Assembly: GCA_947253735.1 (NCBI GenBank)
Contig: CAMYAU010000007.1
Span: 1 to 25,562 of the forward strand
Origin: an uncultured Varibaculum sp.
GTDB lineage: Bacteria; Actinomycetota; Actinomycetes; Actinomycetales; Actinomycetaceae
Direction of reading: 5' to 3'
Length of the DNA: 25,562 bases
Position 1 is the first letter of the stretch. Each line of letters begins with the position of its first letter. This document shows, piece by piece, positions 9,001-15,139 of this stretch. A program made the position numbers and the translations under genes. Under the pieces are notes generated by a model. The model did not search any database, was not told the DNA's origin, and saw only the letters and a list, made by a program, of their open reading frames with translations.

Positions 9001-10276
9001 GCCGGTTACGGTGCCGCGCCCCTCCCGTCCGGTCACTTTGACCGTAGTCGACGGTCGGGGAATGCCTGCTCCGGGAGCTCAATGCGTTGAAACCTCCCCT
9101 CAAGAGATCGACGAGGTAGTGCGGCAAGTCTGTATGCACGCTAAGTCCCAAAGTAAAGAGTCTTTGGGGGTGGTAGCTTTAACCGTTAAACATGCGCGGA
9201 GAATCAGCGCCGCGATTATGAGCGAAGTTGCCCGCAACCCACAGCTCGATGAATTTTTGGGTAGTAACCCTGAAGAACCCTTCGTGATTGTGGATGCCGC
9301 TGGCGCCGCTGGTCTGCGTCGAGACCATGTGATTTTATCGGTAGGGTTCGCCAAGACTCCGCACGGCCAGGTATTACATGATTTCGGAGTGATTTCTGCA
9401 GCCGAGGGGACAGCGCTACTGGTAGATGCCGTGTCTATGGTGCGTAAAGAATTATCGCTGATTTCTTCTATGGCGCCAGAAGCTATCGATCCGCAGCGAC
9501 TGCATAGTCCCGGATCAAAGATGCTTTACGATTTGCTGCAGGCCGCTCGGGCTCAGGCGCAAACTGTGGGGCCGGTCGAGGCCGCCCAGGCAATGGGGGA
9601 GGAGGAATCTCAACCTGATCGGCTTCTGCTGGATCTTGCGGAACGGCTATATTCAGTGGGCCTGACCGTGATTCCCAACCTGGGCCCCAAGAACGGTATG
9701 CGGATTCCTCTCGCTATCGGCCATCCTGATTATCCCGATGAGCTTCTGGTGGCAGTCCTGACCGATAACCCCGAATATGTAGCCGAGAAATCTTTACGGC
9801 GTCGTGAACGTCATTGGCGGCAACGGCTCAAAGAATATGGCTGGGTGGTTAGCATTGTTTATTCCACTGCGGTATTTATGGACCCGGCCGCGCAGGCACA
9901 GCAGCTGTTAGATCTGGTGGTTGATGTAGTTGAAGAGCGTAAAAAAGCGCAGGCGCAGCAGCTAGCTGCTGCGGCTCCATCTCCGGCCCCTGCGCCAGCT
10001 CCATCTGTAACGCCACTTCCTGCTGCTCTGCCCGTTTCGCGAGAGGTAGCAAGTGAAGAAAAGCGCAGTATAAAGCGTCCCGCCATATCGCGAGGGTTGC
10101 CTCTAACTGCCTATGGTGATGACCAGCTCGATGATCTACTAGCTTGGATTCGTTCGGACACTAAGAAGCGAAGCGCGGATGAAGAAGTGGAGCTGCTCTT
10201 TGAGGAGCTAGGTTTACGTCGCCGTGACGGCCAGGCAGAAATGATCCTGAAAAATGTAGTTACCCGGAACGCATAA
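6077..10276 (+). CDS. Giant DUF4011-type SF1 helicase homologue with degenerate ATPase motifs
   Basis: The protein has 1399 residues. About 30-245 resembles the N-terminal region of DUF4011 helicases (PVYLAIGTASW, then PALLCPVELSL). Residues 330-430 align by eye with the P-loop region, but the Walker A site reads DAPPESEKT (361-369), lacking both glycines of GxxxxGK[ST]. Residues 430-880 are helical and charged, probably coiled coil. The Walker B region reads LLVLDGVEN (about 900-908) instead of DEAS/DEAQ, the GDxxQLPPT motif is GDVRRSEQGT (928-937), and motif VI is VDAVSMVRKE (1116-1125) instead of NVAITRAR. Residues 1182-1290 resemble the degraded Vsr-like/MTES_1575 nuclease domain found at the end of these helicases. 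An Ala/Pro linker (about 1297-1320) and a conserved-looking C-terminal helical module follow. It is probably a non-hydrolysing DNA-binding scaffold. The GTG start has a -10 at 6065. Confidence 0.8.
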   Translation: MSFNPETEKTPEENVNSEVAVEEAAPRGRKQLVEEMLSHWNASLEHTIAEETSSGYLELSAAHPGGLAQLYGGRPTRLSNLVREPRALSYCRIKAREVLAASRDRESRYGSAPVYLAIGTASWRQGGSLGAAWDRAADKAASSTTKMSATAASGLNIENNRSNNEDVPEEAVVDSGVYDIEQVRASEPRTITGPALLCPVELSLTADEDVLITLDNAVELWPPLEAALREKGEQAEIVSILQSLQAEVAFSPTNALHELRRLGLRHLLGFDLYDSLTVGQYLHPLSNLVKDFALNQDLLEQSEVTAALCGDIEAAGAVLSALPEPVLTDRDPLAEHGVGDLDPAQHNILDAVASGANLLLDAPPESEKTSTVAAILADAASAGRTIAYVPGARRRLQQVLGYLNRLGLESLTLDLSNRSRWRDIVPAKLLESLNIPIESLDPARDDAILKMRHELTQVRSQLGGYMEQLHRKRDPWQVSAYDALQVLADLTSMKPGPRTKVRFDLETLHRIASDGAKRAQELLAQAEKEGIFSQTRATNPWHSVVISSPEMVDTAVDGVSQLAGRTLPQVRADIDRAQKETGLRRAVDLNQWHDQLRMLDGLREAMDVFKPQIFERSAADMVIATATKKWRKERALNMKESQRRRLIKQAKDMVRPGRKVEDLHRELIRVQQQRRIWREYSPGGGWPVLPGRLDQMQKAEEALRTHINRLQPFFSTGFGDLTRMPLDELASLMDSLSKDEKGAERLPQRVSILKELHDLGLDELVNDLRERRVPVELLRTELDLAWWASALAEMLRLDDRLAHFDGERLSELSARLRELDLAQVNSLSGQVLRQVRQQLAKLVDSQSETISDLEQVLKDARSDLPDIIGQFPIVERLRPIRAIPPVLVPQVLGNDHPVDLLVLDGVENTDLAEVIPAIARAEQVIVVGDVRRSEQGTVSEFAGIFPQLTAPPTRSRVNEWVASFLAEHDYGRDVMPVTVPRPSRPVTLTVVDGRGMPAPGAQCVETSPQEIDEVVRQVCMHAKSQSKESLGVVALTVKHARRISAAIMSEVARNPQLDEFLGSNPEEPFVIVDAAGAAGLRRDHVILSVGFAKTPHGQVLHDFGVISAAEGTALLVDAVSMVRKELSLISSMAPEAIDPQRLHSPGSKMLYDLLQAARAQAQTVGPVEAAQAMGEEESQPDRLLLDLAERLYSVGLTVIPNLGPKNGMRIPLAIGHPDYPDELLVAVLTDNPEYVAEKSLRRRERHWRQRLKEYGWVVSIVYSTAVFMDPAAQAQQLLDLVVDVVEERKKAQAQQLAAAAPSPAPAPAPSVTPLPAALPVSREVASEEKRSIKRPAISRGLPLTAYGDDQLDDLLAWIRSDTKKRSADEEVELLFEELGLRRRDGQAEMILKNVVTRNA

Positions 10277-10278
10277 CC

Positions 10279-10470
10279 ATGAAACATCCGGCAGCGCGCA
10301 CTTACTCGGAGGTGGATCGCCGGCGTATCAGAGAGGGGAAACCTACTTCCTGGCAGGAAAGCGCAGATTCTGTCCTGGATCAAAGTGAGCATCAGGAAAC
10401 TGCTGACCAGGGCCCGGAAGTAGATTACCTATCTGAACTTCCACCCCACTGGCGTGAGCATAATCAATAA
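10279..10470 (+). CDS. Small hypothetical protein coupled to the giant helicase homologue
   Basis: This is a 63-residue ORF whose ATG lies two bases after the upstream stop, which suggests translational coupling. The product is hydrophilic and acidic, without membrane segments or Cys. It begins with a basic patch (RTYSEVDRRRIREGKPTSW) and ends with YLSELPPHWREHNQ. I do not recognise the family. Position, strand and codon usage like the upstream gene support a real gene, possibly a partner of it. A clear ribosome binding site is missing. Confidence 0.55.
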   Translation: MKHPAARTYSEVDRRRIREGKPTSWQESADSVLDQSEHQETADQGPEVDYLSELPPHWREHNQ

Positions 10471-10507
10471 CCCCGATCCAGGTCTGGCTCGGTAATTTGG
10501 CTGGGGC

Positions 10508-10605
10508 GGGCATAGGTTTTTCCTCCTGCCCAAGAATTCGGAAAACTTAGCGGCGTTTTCCGAATTCTTATGTCCACCGCACCCACTCGGATAAAACCTA
10601 TGCCC
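10508..10605. repeat. Nested inverted repeat (two concentric perfect stems)
   Basis: The outer arms GGGCATAGGTTTT (10508-10520) and AAAACCTATGCCC (10593-10605) are perfect complements over 13 bp. Inside them sit the inner arms AAGAATTCGGAAAAC (10532-10546) and GTTTTCCGAATTCTT (10555-10569), perfect over 15 bp with an 8-nt loop. A long two-step hairpin or cruciform is possible. There is no T-run, so it is not a typical terminator. Confidence 0.75.
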
Positions 10606-10642
10606 ACCTCTAGTAATCTTCTAGCTATGCCGTTACCTGTAC

Positions 10643-10667
10643 GGGAGGAAAAACCTAGGCTCCGCGC
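10643..10667 (+). repeat. 25-nt imperfect direct repeat, copy 1
   Basis: It begins GGGAGGAAAAACCTAGG and ends CTCCGCGC. It matches copy 2 at 10812-10836 in 23 of 25 positions. Internally GGAG and CTCC can pair, so each copy is a small hairpin. Confidence 0.6.
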
Positions 10668-10811
10668 ATAATGCATAATCCCGCACACCAGGGGCGAGTC
10701 GTAAATGATGCGAGAGGGGGCTTGAGCCGAGCGTAGCGAGGGTCACCGGGGTCCCCCGAGCACTTTTACGGCCCGCCCCGGATCGAGGTATGACATGAAT
10801 CTGCTTAGAGC

Positions 10812-10836
10812 GGGAGGAAAAATCTAGCCTCCGCGC
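10812..10836 (+). repeat. 25-nt imperfect direct repeat, copy 2
   Basis: It begins GGGAGGAAAAATCTAG and ends CCTCCGCGC, and differs from copy 1 by two substitutions. GGAGG and CCTCC can form a hairpin. A further GGAGGAAAAA follows at 10844-10853, inside arms CGCGGGA (10834-10840) and TCCCGCG. Confidence 0.6.
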
Positions 10837-10881
10837 GGGAATCGGAGGAAAAAGTTCTCTCCCGCGTAGAGCACAGTCAGG

Positions 10882-11319
10882 TTAGCTGTTTTGGGATGCG
10901 GATTTTTCGGATTGCAGGAGGTCGCGAATTTCGGTTAGCAGTTCTACCTGGGGATCTGCTTTGGGCTCTTCATCCTTTTCATCGGCCTCAGCTTTAGCGT
11001 CGCGGACGCGCATCAGTTTATTCATTGGCACGATGATGCAGGTGTAAATCGCTAGCGCTATTAGCAGGAAGTTCACAAGGGCGGTGATAATAGCGCCCGG
11101 TTGCACAGTGGCGGAGCCCAGGTGGAACTCTAAAACGTTATCGAAGTTGGGTTTGCCCACTAGTCCCGCGATTAGCGGATTAATGAATTTTTCTACGATA
11201 GCGGTAACTACAGCCCCGAAGGCTGCTCCAATAACGACCCCTACCGCCAGGTCAATGGCATTTCCGCGGGAAATAAACTCTTTGAATCCAGCAATGAAAC
11301 CAGTGTTTTCTTTACGCAT
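10882..11319 (-). CDS. mscL: Large-conductance mechanosensitive channel MscL
   Basis: The protein has 145 residues. The family signature is clear: FKEFISRGNAIDLAVGVVIGAAFG in TM1, the GALV-type pore helix followed by INPLIAGLVG, then the second helix ALVNFLLIALAIYTCIIVPMN and a charged, acidic C-terminal helix. It forms a homopentameric pore in the cytoplasmic membrane that opens under hypo-osmotic shock. The start has a good ribosome binding site (GAGGAC, six nt upstream). The gene lies 20 nt after the SAF-domain gene on the same strand, so the two are probably co-transcribed. Length is normal. Confidence 0.97.
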   Translation of the reverse strand: MRKENTGFIAGFKEFISRGNAIDLAVGVVIGAAFGAVVTAIVEKFINPLIAGLVGKPNFDNVLEFHLGSATVQPGAIITALVNFLLIALAIYTCIIVPMNKLMRVRDAKAEADEKDEEPKADPQVELLTEIRDLLQSEKSASQNS

Positions 11320-11339
11320 TAGTCCTCATTTAGTTAGTT

Positions 11340-12014
11340 TTAACCTGTCCTGGCCAATTGTAGCGGTTCAGATTTGCTGGCTTGCACCAGGCGGGAAGCC
11401 TCATTGGGGTTGACCGCAACCTCAATGGTGGCCGCCTTTTGTCCTCCGGTTAAAGATCCGCTAGCGGAACTTACCGATAATACTCGCGCCGTGATTTGTG
11501 TGGAGAGTCCCTTAAGCTGGGCAGGTGTTTGTGTCTTCCCCTCGGTAATATTCGGATTATCAGCCGTATCCGGGCTGTTGCCGGGGGTAGAACTAGTGCC
11601 TTGATCATCTGCGAGGAAGAACATCACTTCATCACCGGTGTTTGCCAGGCCTTGGTCACTTTCTCTTAAAGGCAAAGCTAATATCACTTGTCCTTTATAG
11701 GATTGCCGTGAAAATGGGGAGGAGGAGAATAGTGCCGGGAACAGGGTGGTGCCGGCAGCAATGGGAACCGCCGTCCTTTGTCCGATTACCTGGGAAGGTT
11801 TTTGATAGGCCTGAGGCGGTAGCGTCGCTACTGGAACTGCTTTTACTGTCACCTGATCAGTACTAACGATCGTGCCGGGTGGGATGGTAGTGGTGGTAAC
11901 TAACAGTGGTTTTGTAGCAACTTGGGGTAGCAATAAACGCAGCAAAGTTACCGCCACCGCGACGGTAGCGGCCAGGGCGATAGTGCGTCGCCAGCGCCAA
12001 AGAAACTCTCGCAT
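11340..12014 (-). CDS. SAF-domain (CpaB/RcpC-like) secreted or membrane-anchored protein
   Basis: The protein has 224 residues. The N terminus has Arg residues (REFLWRWRR) followed by one hydrophobic helix of about 20 residues, fitting a signal anchor. The SAF part spans about residues 35-95, with VTTTTIPPGTIVSTDQVTVKAVP and GQRTAVPIAAGTTLFPALF, as in CpaB and flagellar basal-body P-ring chaperone-like domains. A Ser/Asn/Pro-rich loop (about 135-165) interrupts the second half. No pilus (cpa/tad) genes lie nearby. A SAF protein beside mscL is a recurring actinobacterial arrangement, but its role is unknown. No ribosome binding site is visible; AACAAT sits six bases before the ATG. Confidence 0.8.
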   Translation of the reverse strand: MREFLWRWRRTIALAATVAVAVTLLRLLLPQVATKPLLVTTTTIPPGTIVSTDQVTVKAVPVATLPPQAYQKPSQVIGQRTAVPIAAGTTLFPALFSSSPFSRQSYKGQVILALPLRESDQGLANTGDEVMFFLADDQGTSSTPGNSPDTADNPNITEGKTQTPAQLKGLSTQITARVLSVSSASGSLTGGQKAATIEVAVNPNEASRLVQASKSEPLQLARTG

Positions 12015-12123
12015 AACCAGATTGTTGTCAGCTTCTTGGCAAGAAAGAAAAGTTAAGATAAATCTCCGGAAAATATTTCGTTTATTTCCGCTTGGGGACG
12101 AGGAACCGTTTCCTGTAGAAAAG

Positions 12124-12143
12124 CAATAACCGAAGGGTTATTG
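12124..12143 (-). terminator. Possible rho-independent terminator
   Basis: CAATAACC and GGTTATTG form a perfect 8-bp stem with a 4-nt loop. On the minus strand the hairpin is followed by CTTTTCT. It lies between the 5-FCL and SAF genes and could separate them into two transcripts. Confidence 0.4.
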
Positions 12144-12220
12144 GTCACTTTTGAACAGGGGCAAACCTGAGGGAAAACGCCCTGTGGAGATAGCTACCAT
12201 AAGCTGTCTTTCGCGGGATA

Positions 12221-12248
12221 AAATCAGCTAACCGACACTTCGCGTTAG
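12221..12248 (-). terminator. Possible terminator of the 5-FCL gene
   Basis: On the minus strand, CTAAC (12248-12244) and GTTAG (12232-12228) pair across a loop that can add a CG/CG step, followed by CTGATTTTATC. It starts 14 nt after the 5-FCL stop. The stem is short, so the call is tentative. Confidence 0.35.
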
Positions 12249-12261
12249 TTAGACTGTAAAA

Positions 12262-12882
12262 CTAGGCGCATCCTAGTTTTTGCAAACGTCCCGAGGAAGT
12301 CAGTGCCTGGTCGACTAGGTGGTCGTGAGGCTCCCGAGGCAGTGTCCCCGCCCGGAGTACCTCCCAGTCATGTACCAGCGCAATCAGTTGGGGGCGGGTG
12401 GGACAAGTAGGGTCACAATGCGACAAAGCTTGGTCGTACCAACCAGCACCTCGCCCCAAACGCACTCCCGTCCTATCCACTGCCAAAGCAGGTAAGAAAA
12501 TAAACTTTAGTCCCAGTTTCGCCAGGTCATTGCAATGCATTTCTTTTGAAAGTAGCGGTGGGTGGGGGTTGAAACGTCGGTACAGGGCGCGCGTGTGTTG
12601 TGCTGGATCGAGTTGTCCCCAACGGGACTGCTCCAGACCACAAGGGACAAAAAGCTTAAAACCTGCAGCTAGAATCATTTCATTGAGTAGAAACGTGGGA
12701 ACCTCGGTGTCAAAAGATAGGTAACTGGCTACCAGATCTCCCGGCTTTAGAGAATCTAAAAGCGGTTTTGCGCTCGTTAAAACCTGTGATTCTGCCTGGC
12801 TGCGTTGGGCAGGCAAAAATGTTAGGCGGCGCCGGTCAAGAAGCTTCTTTCGCAAGGCCGGTTTAGTAGTCGCAGAACCCAT
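12262..12882 (-). CDS. 5-formyltetrahydrofolate cyclo-ligase
   Basis: The protein has 206 residues. It converts 5-formyltetrahydrofolate to 5,10-methenyltetrahydrofolate using ATP, in cytoplasmic one-carbon metabolism. The family signature is present: Lys/Arg-rich N terminus (KPALRKKLLDRRR), YLSFDTEVPT in the middle, and the substrate and ATP loop FLPALAVDRTGVRLGRGAGWYDQAL. The C terminus has EPHDHLVDQALTSSG, the usual position of the closing motif. In mycobacteria the gene sits at the same place, divergent from the moeA1-rimJ unit. No Shine-Dalgarno is visible, and a TATCAT hexamer lies exactly six bases before the ATG, suggesting a leaderless transcript. Confidence 0.93.
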   Translation of the reverse strand: MGSATTKPALRKKLLDRRRLTFLPAQRSQAESQVLTSAKPLLDSLKPGDLVASYLSFDTEVPTFLLNEMILAAGFKLFVPCGLEQSRWGQLDPAQHTRALYRRFNPHPPLLSKEMHCNDLAKLGLKFIFLPALAVDRTGVRLGRGAGWYDQALSHCDPTCPTRPQLIALVHDWEVLRAGTLPREPHDHLVDQALTSSGRLQKLGCA

Positions 12883-12888
12883 AAATCC

Positions 12889-12894
12889 ATGATA
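12889..12894 (-). promoter_or_regulatory. -10 hexamer of a likely leaderless promoter (5-FCL gene)
   Basis: On the minus strand TATCAT is followed by six bases (GGATTT) and then the ATG at 12882. No ribosome binding site is present in the spacer. Confidence 0.4.
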
Positions 12895-12987
12895 GACGTT
12901 TGCAGCTTTAACTGAAGTCGGCTTTTCTCCTCTGCAGGGCAGACACTGGCAGGTAATCTGGGTACAGTACCAGACTTAGGAGGACGA

Positions 12988-14199
12988 ATGCGCACGGTTG
13001 CGGAACATTTAAATACTTGTCTTTCTCTAGTGGCCCCGCTAGCTCCCCTGGACGTATTACTCCCAGATGCGGTGGGATGCGTTCTAGCCGAGGATGTGAG
13101 CGCACCTTTCGATTTGCCGGTCACTGACCAGGCGACTTTGGATGGCTACGCGGTGCGTTCCCAAGACGTGGGGGGAGCCGGGAAAATGCGCCAGGTTTAC
13201 CTGGACGTGATCGCGGAGGTAAAAGCGGGGGATGCCGAGCCTTGCACCCTAGTGGAAAATAGTGCAGTCCGGATAGCTTCTGGTGCCCCCTTACCGGTGG
13301 GAGCAGACACCGTGGTGCCCTTGGAAGAAACTGATCAGGCACCGGCGCGGGTTCAGATTTTGTCCGCCCCCGCGAAGGGGAGGAATATTTTGCGGCGCGG
13401 CCAAGATGTAAGCGCCGGTACCCCGATTTTGCGTGCCGGGTCGCGTATCGGGTCACGGCAAGTAGCGTTATTGGCGGGAGTAGGGCGTCTGCGAGTTACG
13501 GTGCGCCCGCGTCCTCGGGTAGTAATTTTGTCTATCGGAGATGAACTAATCGAGCCAGGTAAGCCGATTCGCGCCGGGGCGGTTTTCGACGCTAATGGGC
13601 ATGCGCTTTCTTCTGCAGTAGCGGATGCGCGCGCGGACACCTTCCGAGTGGCGGCAGTGCCAGATGAACAAAAGGCACTCTCTGAAACCATTGAAGATCA
13701 GCTGGTTCGGGCAGATATTATTATAACTACCGGGGGGCTGTCCTATGGTAGTGCTGACACGGTTAAAGAGGTGTTAGCCCCCTTAGGGACCGCGCGTTTC
13801 GATAATGTGGCGATGACTCCCGGTAAGCAACTTGGTTACGGAACTGTAGGGGAGGGTACCCCGATTTTTTGCCTCCCGGGCAATCCGGTAGCAGCCCAAA
13901 TCAGTTACGAAATTTTTGTGCGTCCCTGCTTGCGGCATATGGCTGGCTGGGAAGAACTATACCGTCCCTCTCTTCGAGCGCGAGTGGATCGCGGTTGGCG
14001 TTCCCCGGCGGGTAGGCGTCAGTTTGTCCCGGTGAAAATCGTGGGTGCCCCCGATAGTGGTTATCGTGCGCGTTTAACTGGCGAGCCAGAGGATCTTTTG
14101 CTATCTACTATGGCGAGGGCGAACGCGCTGGCGGTTATTCCGGAAGCAGTTACTTCAGTGTCCGAGGGCGACTATTTCCACTGCATGGTGCTAGATTAA
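12988..14199 (+). CDS. glp: Glp/MoeA family molybdopterin molybdotransferase-like protein
   Basis: The protein has 403 residues, full length for MoeA/gephyrin E-domain proteins. Visible motifs are the substrate loop TDQATLDGYAV (about 46-56), the MPT-binding domain start VVILSIGDELIEPG, ITTGGLSYGSADTVKEVL and FCLPGNPVAAQISYEIFV. The Asp residues matching the MoeA active site (in LDGYA and in SADTV) are kept, so enzymatic activity is not excluded. No other molybdenum-cofactor gene is near. In corynebacteria the homologue Glp binds FtsZ and acts in cell division together with the membrane receptor GlpR; the neighbour two genes downstream fits that receptor. AGGAGG at 12978-12983 fixes the ATG start. 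Alternative name: moeA. Confidence 0.9.
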   Translation: MRTVAEHLNTCLSLVAPLAPLDVLLPDAVGCVLAEDVSAPFDLPVTDQATLDGYAVRSQDVGGAGKMRQVYLDVIAEVKAGDAEPCTLVENSAVRIASGAPLPVGADTVVPLEETDQAPARVQILSAPAKGRNILRRGQDVSAGTPILRAGSRIGSRQVALLAGVGRLRVTVRPRPRVVILSIGDELIEPGKPIRAGAVFDANGHALSSAVADARADTFRVAAVPDEQKALSETIEDQLVRADIIITTGGLSYGSADTVKEVLAPLGTARFDNVAMTPGKQLGYGTVGEGTPIFCLPGNPVAAQISYEIFVRPCLRHMAGWEELYRPSLRARVDRGWRSPAGRRQFVPVKIVGAPDSGYRARLTGEPEDLLLSTMARANALAVIPEAVTSVSEGDYFHCMVLD

Positions 14200-14205
14200 G
14201 GCCCC

Positions 14206-14898
14206 GTGTTGTTTTACGAACGTTTCACTTTTAGGAATCGGCCTCGCTACTATGCGCAGCTTGATAATCCAGTAGCTCGCGGCCTGATAAAACCGGGGAA
14301 TCCTCCGGTGTATCAGCTCTCAGTGAAGGAAATGATCGCGCGGGACCACCGGGAGGCAGCACAGGTGCGGGCGGATAATCAACGCTGGTTGGCGCCTTGG
14401 GAGGCCAGCGTCGCCTCGGGGTATCCGCTAGAAGATATGGGGCTGGAGGCTTTTATTCGGCGTAGTGCTCGCCTAGTTCGTAAACGCCGCTACTATCCGT
14501 TTGCGGTTTATGCAGATGGGAAGCTAGTTGGGCAAGTAACTATTGGGGATATTGCTCTGGGGGCTTCACACTCGGGGAACTTGGGGTACTGGGTGTCTCA
14601 AGAGTACAGCGGGCGGGGAGTTATTACTTCTGCGGTAGCTCTGGTATTGGATTTATGTTTGGGAGCGCCCCATCTACATCGCGTAGAGATCAATATCCGT
14701 CCTGAAAATAAAGTTTCATTGCGGGTAGTGGAAAAATTGGGTTTGCGTTTTGAGGGACGGAAAAAGAATTTTTATTGCATTGCCGGCAAGTGGGCTGATC
14801 ACCTCGGGTATGCTGCTACCGCCGAGGAAATTCCGGAAGGCGGATATGTGTCGCAGCTAGAAAAAAGAACAAGGCTAAAAGTTGAAAAGCCCCAATAG
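14206..14898 (+). CDS. rimJ: RimJ/RimL-like GNAT N-acetyltransferase
   Basis: The protein has 230 residues. The GNAT core is clear: PFAVYADGKLVGQVTIGDI (beta strands 2-4), NLGYWVSQEYSGRGVITSAV (acetyl-CoA loop with Q-x-x-G-x-G/A type pattern) and HRVEINIRPENKVSLRVVEKLGLRFEGR, typical of RimJ/RimL enzymes. Family members acetylate N termini of ribosomal or other proteins; the target here is unknown. It starts with GTG six nt after the glp stop, so it belongs to the same operon, as in mycobacteria (moeA1-rimJ). The C terminus ends in a short basic tail. Confidence 0.9.
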   Translation: MLFYERFTFRNRPRYYAQLDNPVARGLIKPGNPPVYQLSVKEMIARDHREAAQVRADNQRWLAPWEASVASGYPLEDMGLEAFIRRSARLVRKRRYYPFAVYADGKLVGQVTIGDIALGASHSGNLGYWVSQEYSGRGVITSAVALVLDLCLGAPHLHRVEINIRPENKVSLRVVEKLGLRFEGRKKNFYCIAGKWADHLGYAATAEEIPEGGYVSQLEKRTRLKVEKPQ

Positions 14899-15139
14899 TT
14901 GCCGGGGAAGCTAGTCGGTAGTTATTTTCCGCGGTTAATTTGCCGTGTTTTCACGAAGGTGAGATCGCTTAAAAAATCGGTTCTTGCCGGGGATGAATGC
15001 GGGTTAGACCAAAATGAATATGTGGCTATTGGTGTGATTGTTACAGATGTTGCATTTTGCTAAATATTTCATAACTTTCCCTGTTCAACACGCCTTTGCT
15101 AAGAGAGATTCTGAAGCCTAAATCCCCTATTTTTAGTAT
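14899..15139 (+). other. Intergenic region before the GlpR-like gene
   Basis: About 240 bases without a convincing gene. It is AT-richer than the flanking genes and ends in a -10-like TATTTT. No clear hairpin terminator after rimJ is visible, so read-through from the glp-rimJ operon is possible. Confidence 0.4.
15128..15133 (+). promoter_or_regulatory. -10 hexamer of a likely leaderless promoter (GlpR-like gene)
   Basis: TATTTT is followed by six bases (TAGTAT) and the GTG start at 15140. The overlapping ATG at 15138 is out of frame, so this geometry helps choose GTG. Confidence 0.35.

Larger units (their letters stand above)
10471..10881. other. Gene-free convergent intergenic region rich in small repeats
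   Basis: These 411 bases separate the ends of two converging units. I see no convincing gene; a 74-codon minus-strand frame (10464-10688) only follows the inverted repeats. The region holds a nested inverted repeat (10508-10605), four copies of GGAGGAAAAA or its complement, a 25-nt imperfect direct repeat, and a GC-rich stretch around 10720-10790. No classical terminator with a T-run is visible. Confidence 0.6.

Noticed and set aside
10464..10688. Minus-strand frame of 74 codons in the repeat region
   Set aside because: It overlaps the small ORF on the other strand, runs through both stems of the nested inverted repeat and has no ribosome binding site or recognisable family; the frame is likely chance.
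10471..10881. Insertion sequence or CRISPR array
   Set aside because: There is no transposase frame, and repeats are few, in mixed orientation and unevenly spaced, unlike a CRISPR array.
12015..12261. Hidden fmdB gene between 5-FCL and the SAF gene
   Set aside because: No frame on the minus strand encodes the paired Cys-x-x-Cys motifs of FmdB proteins.
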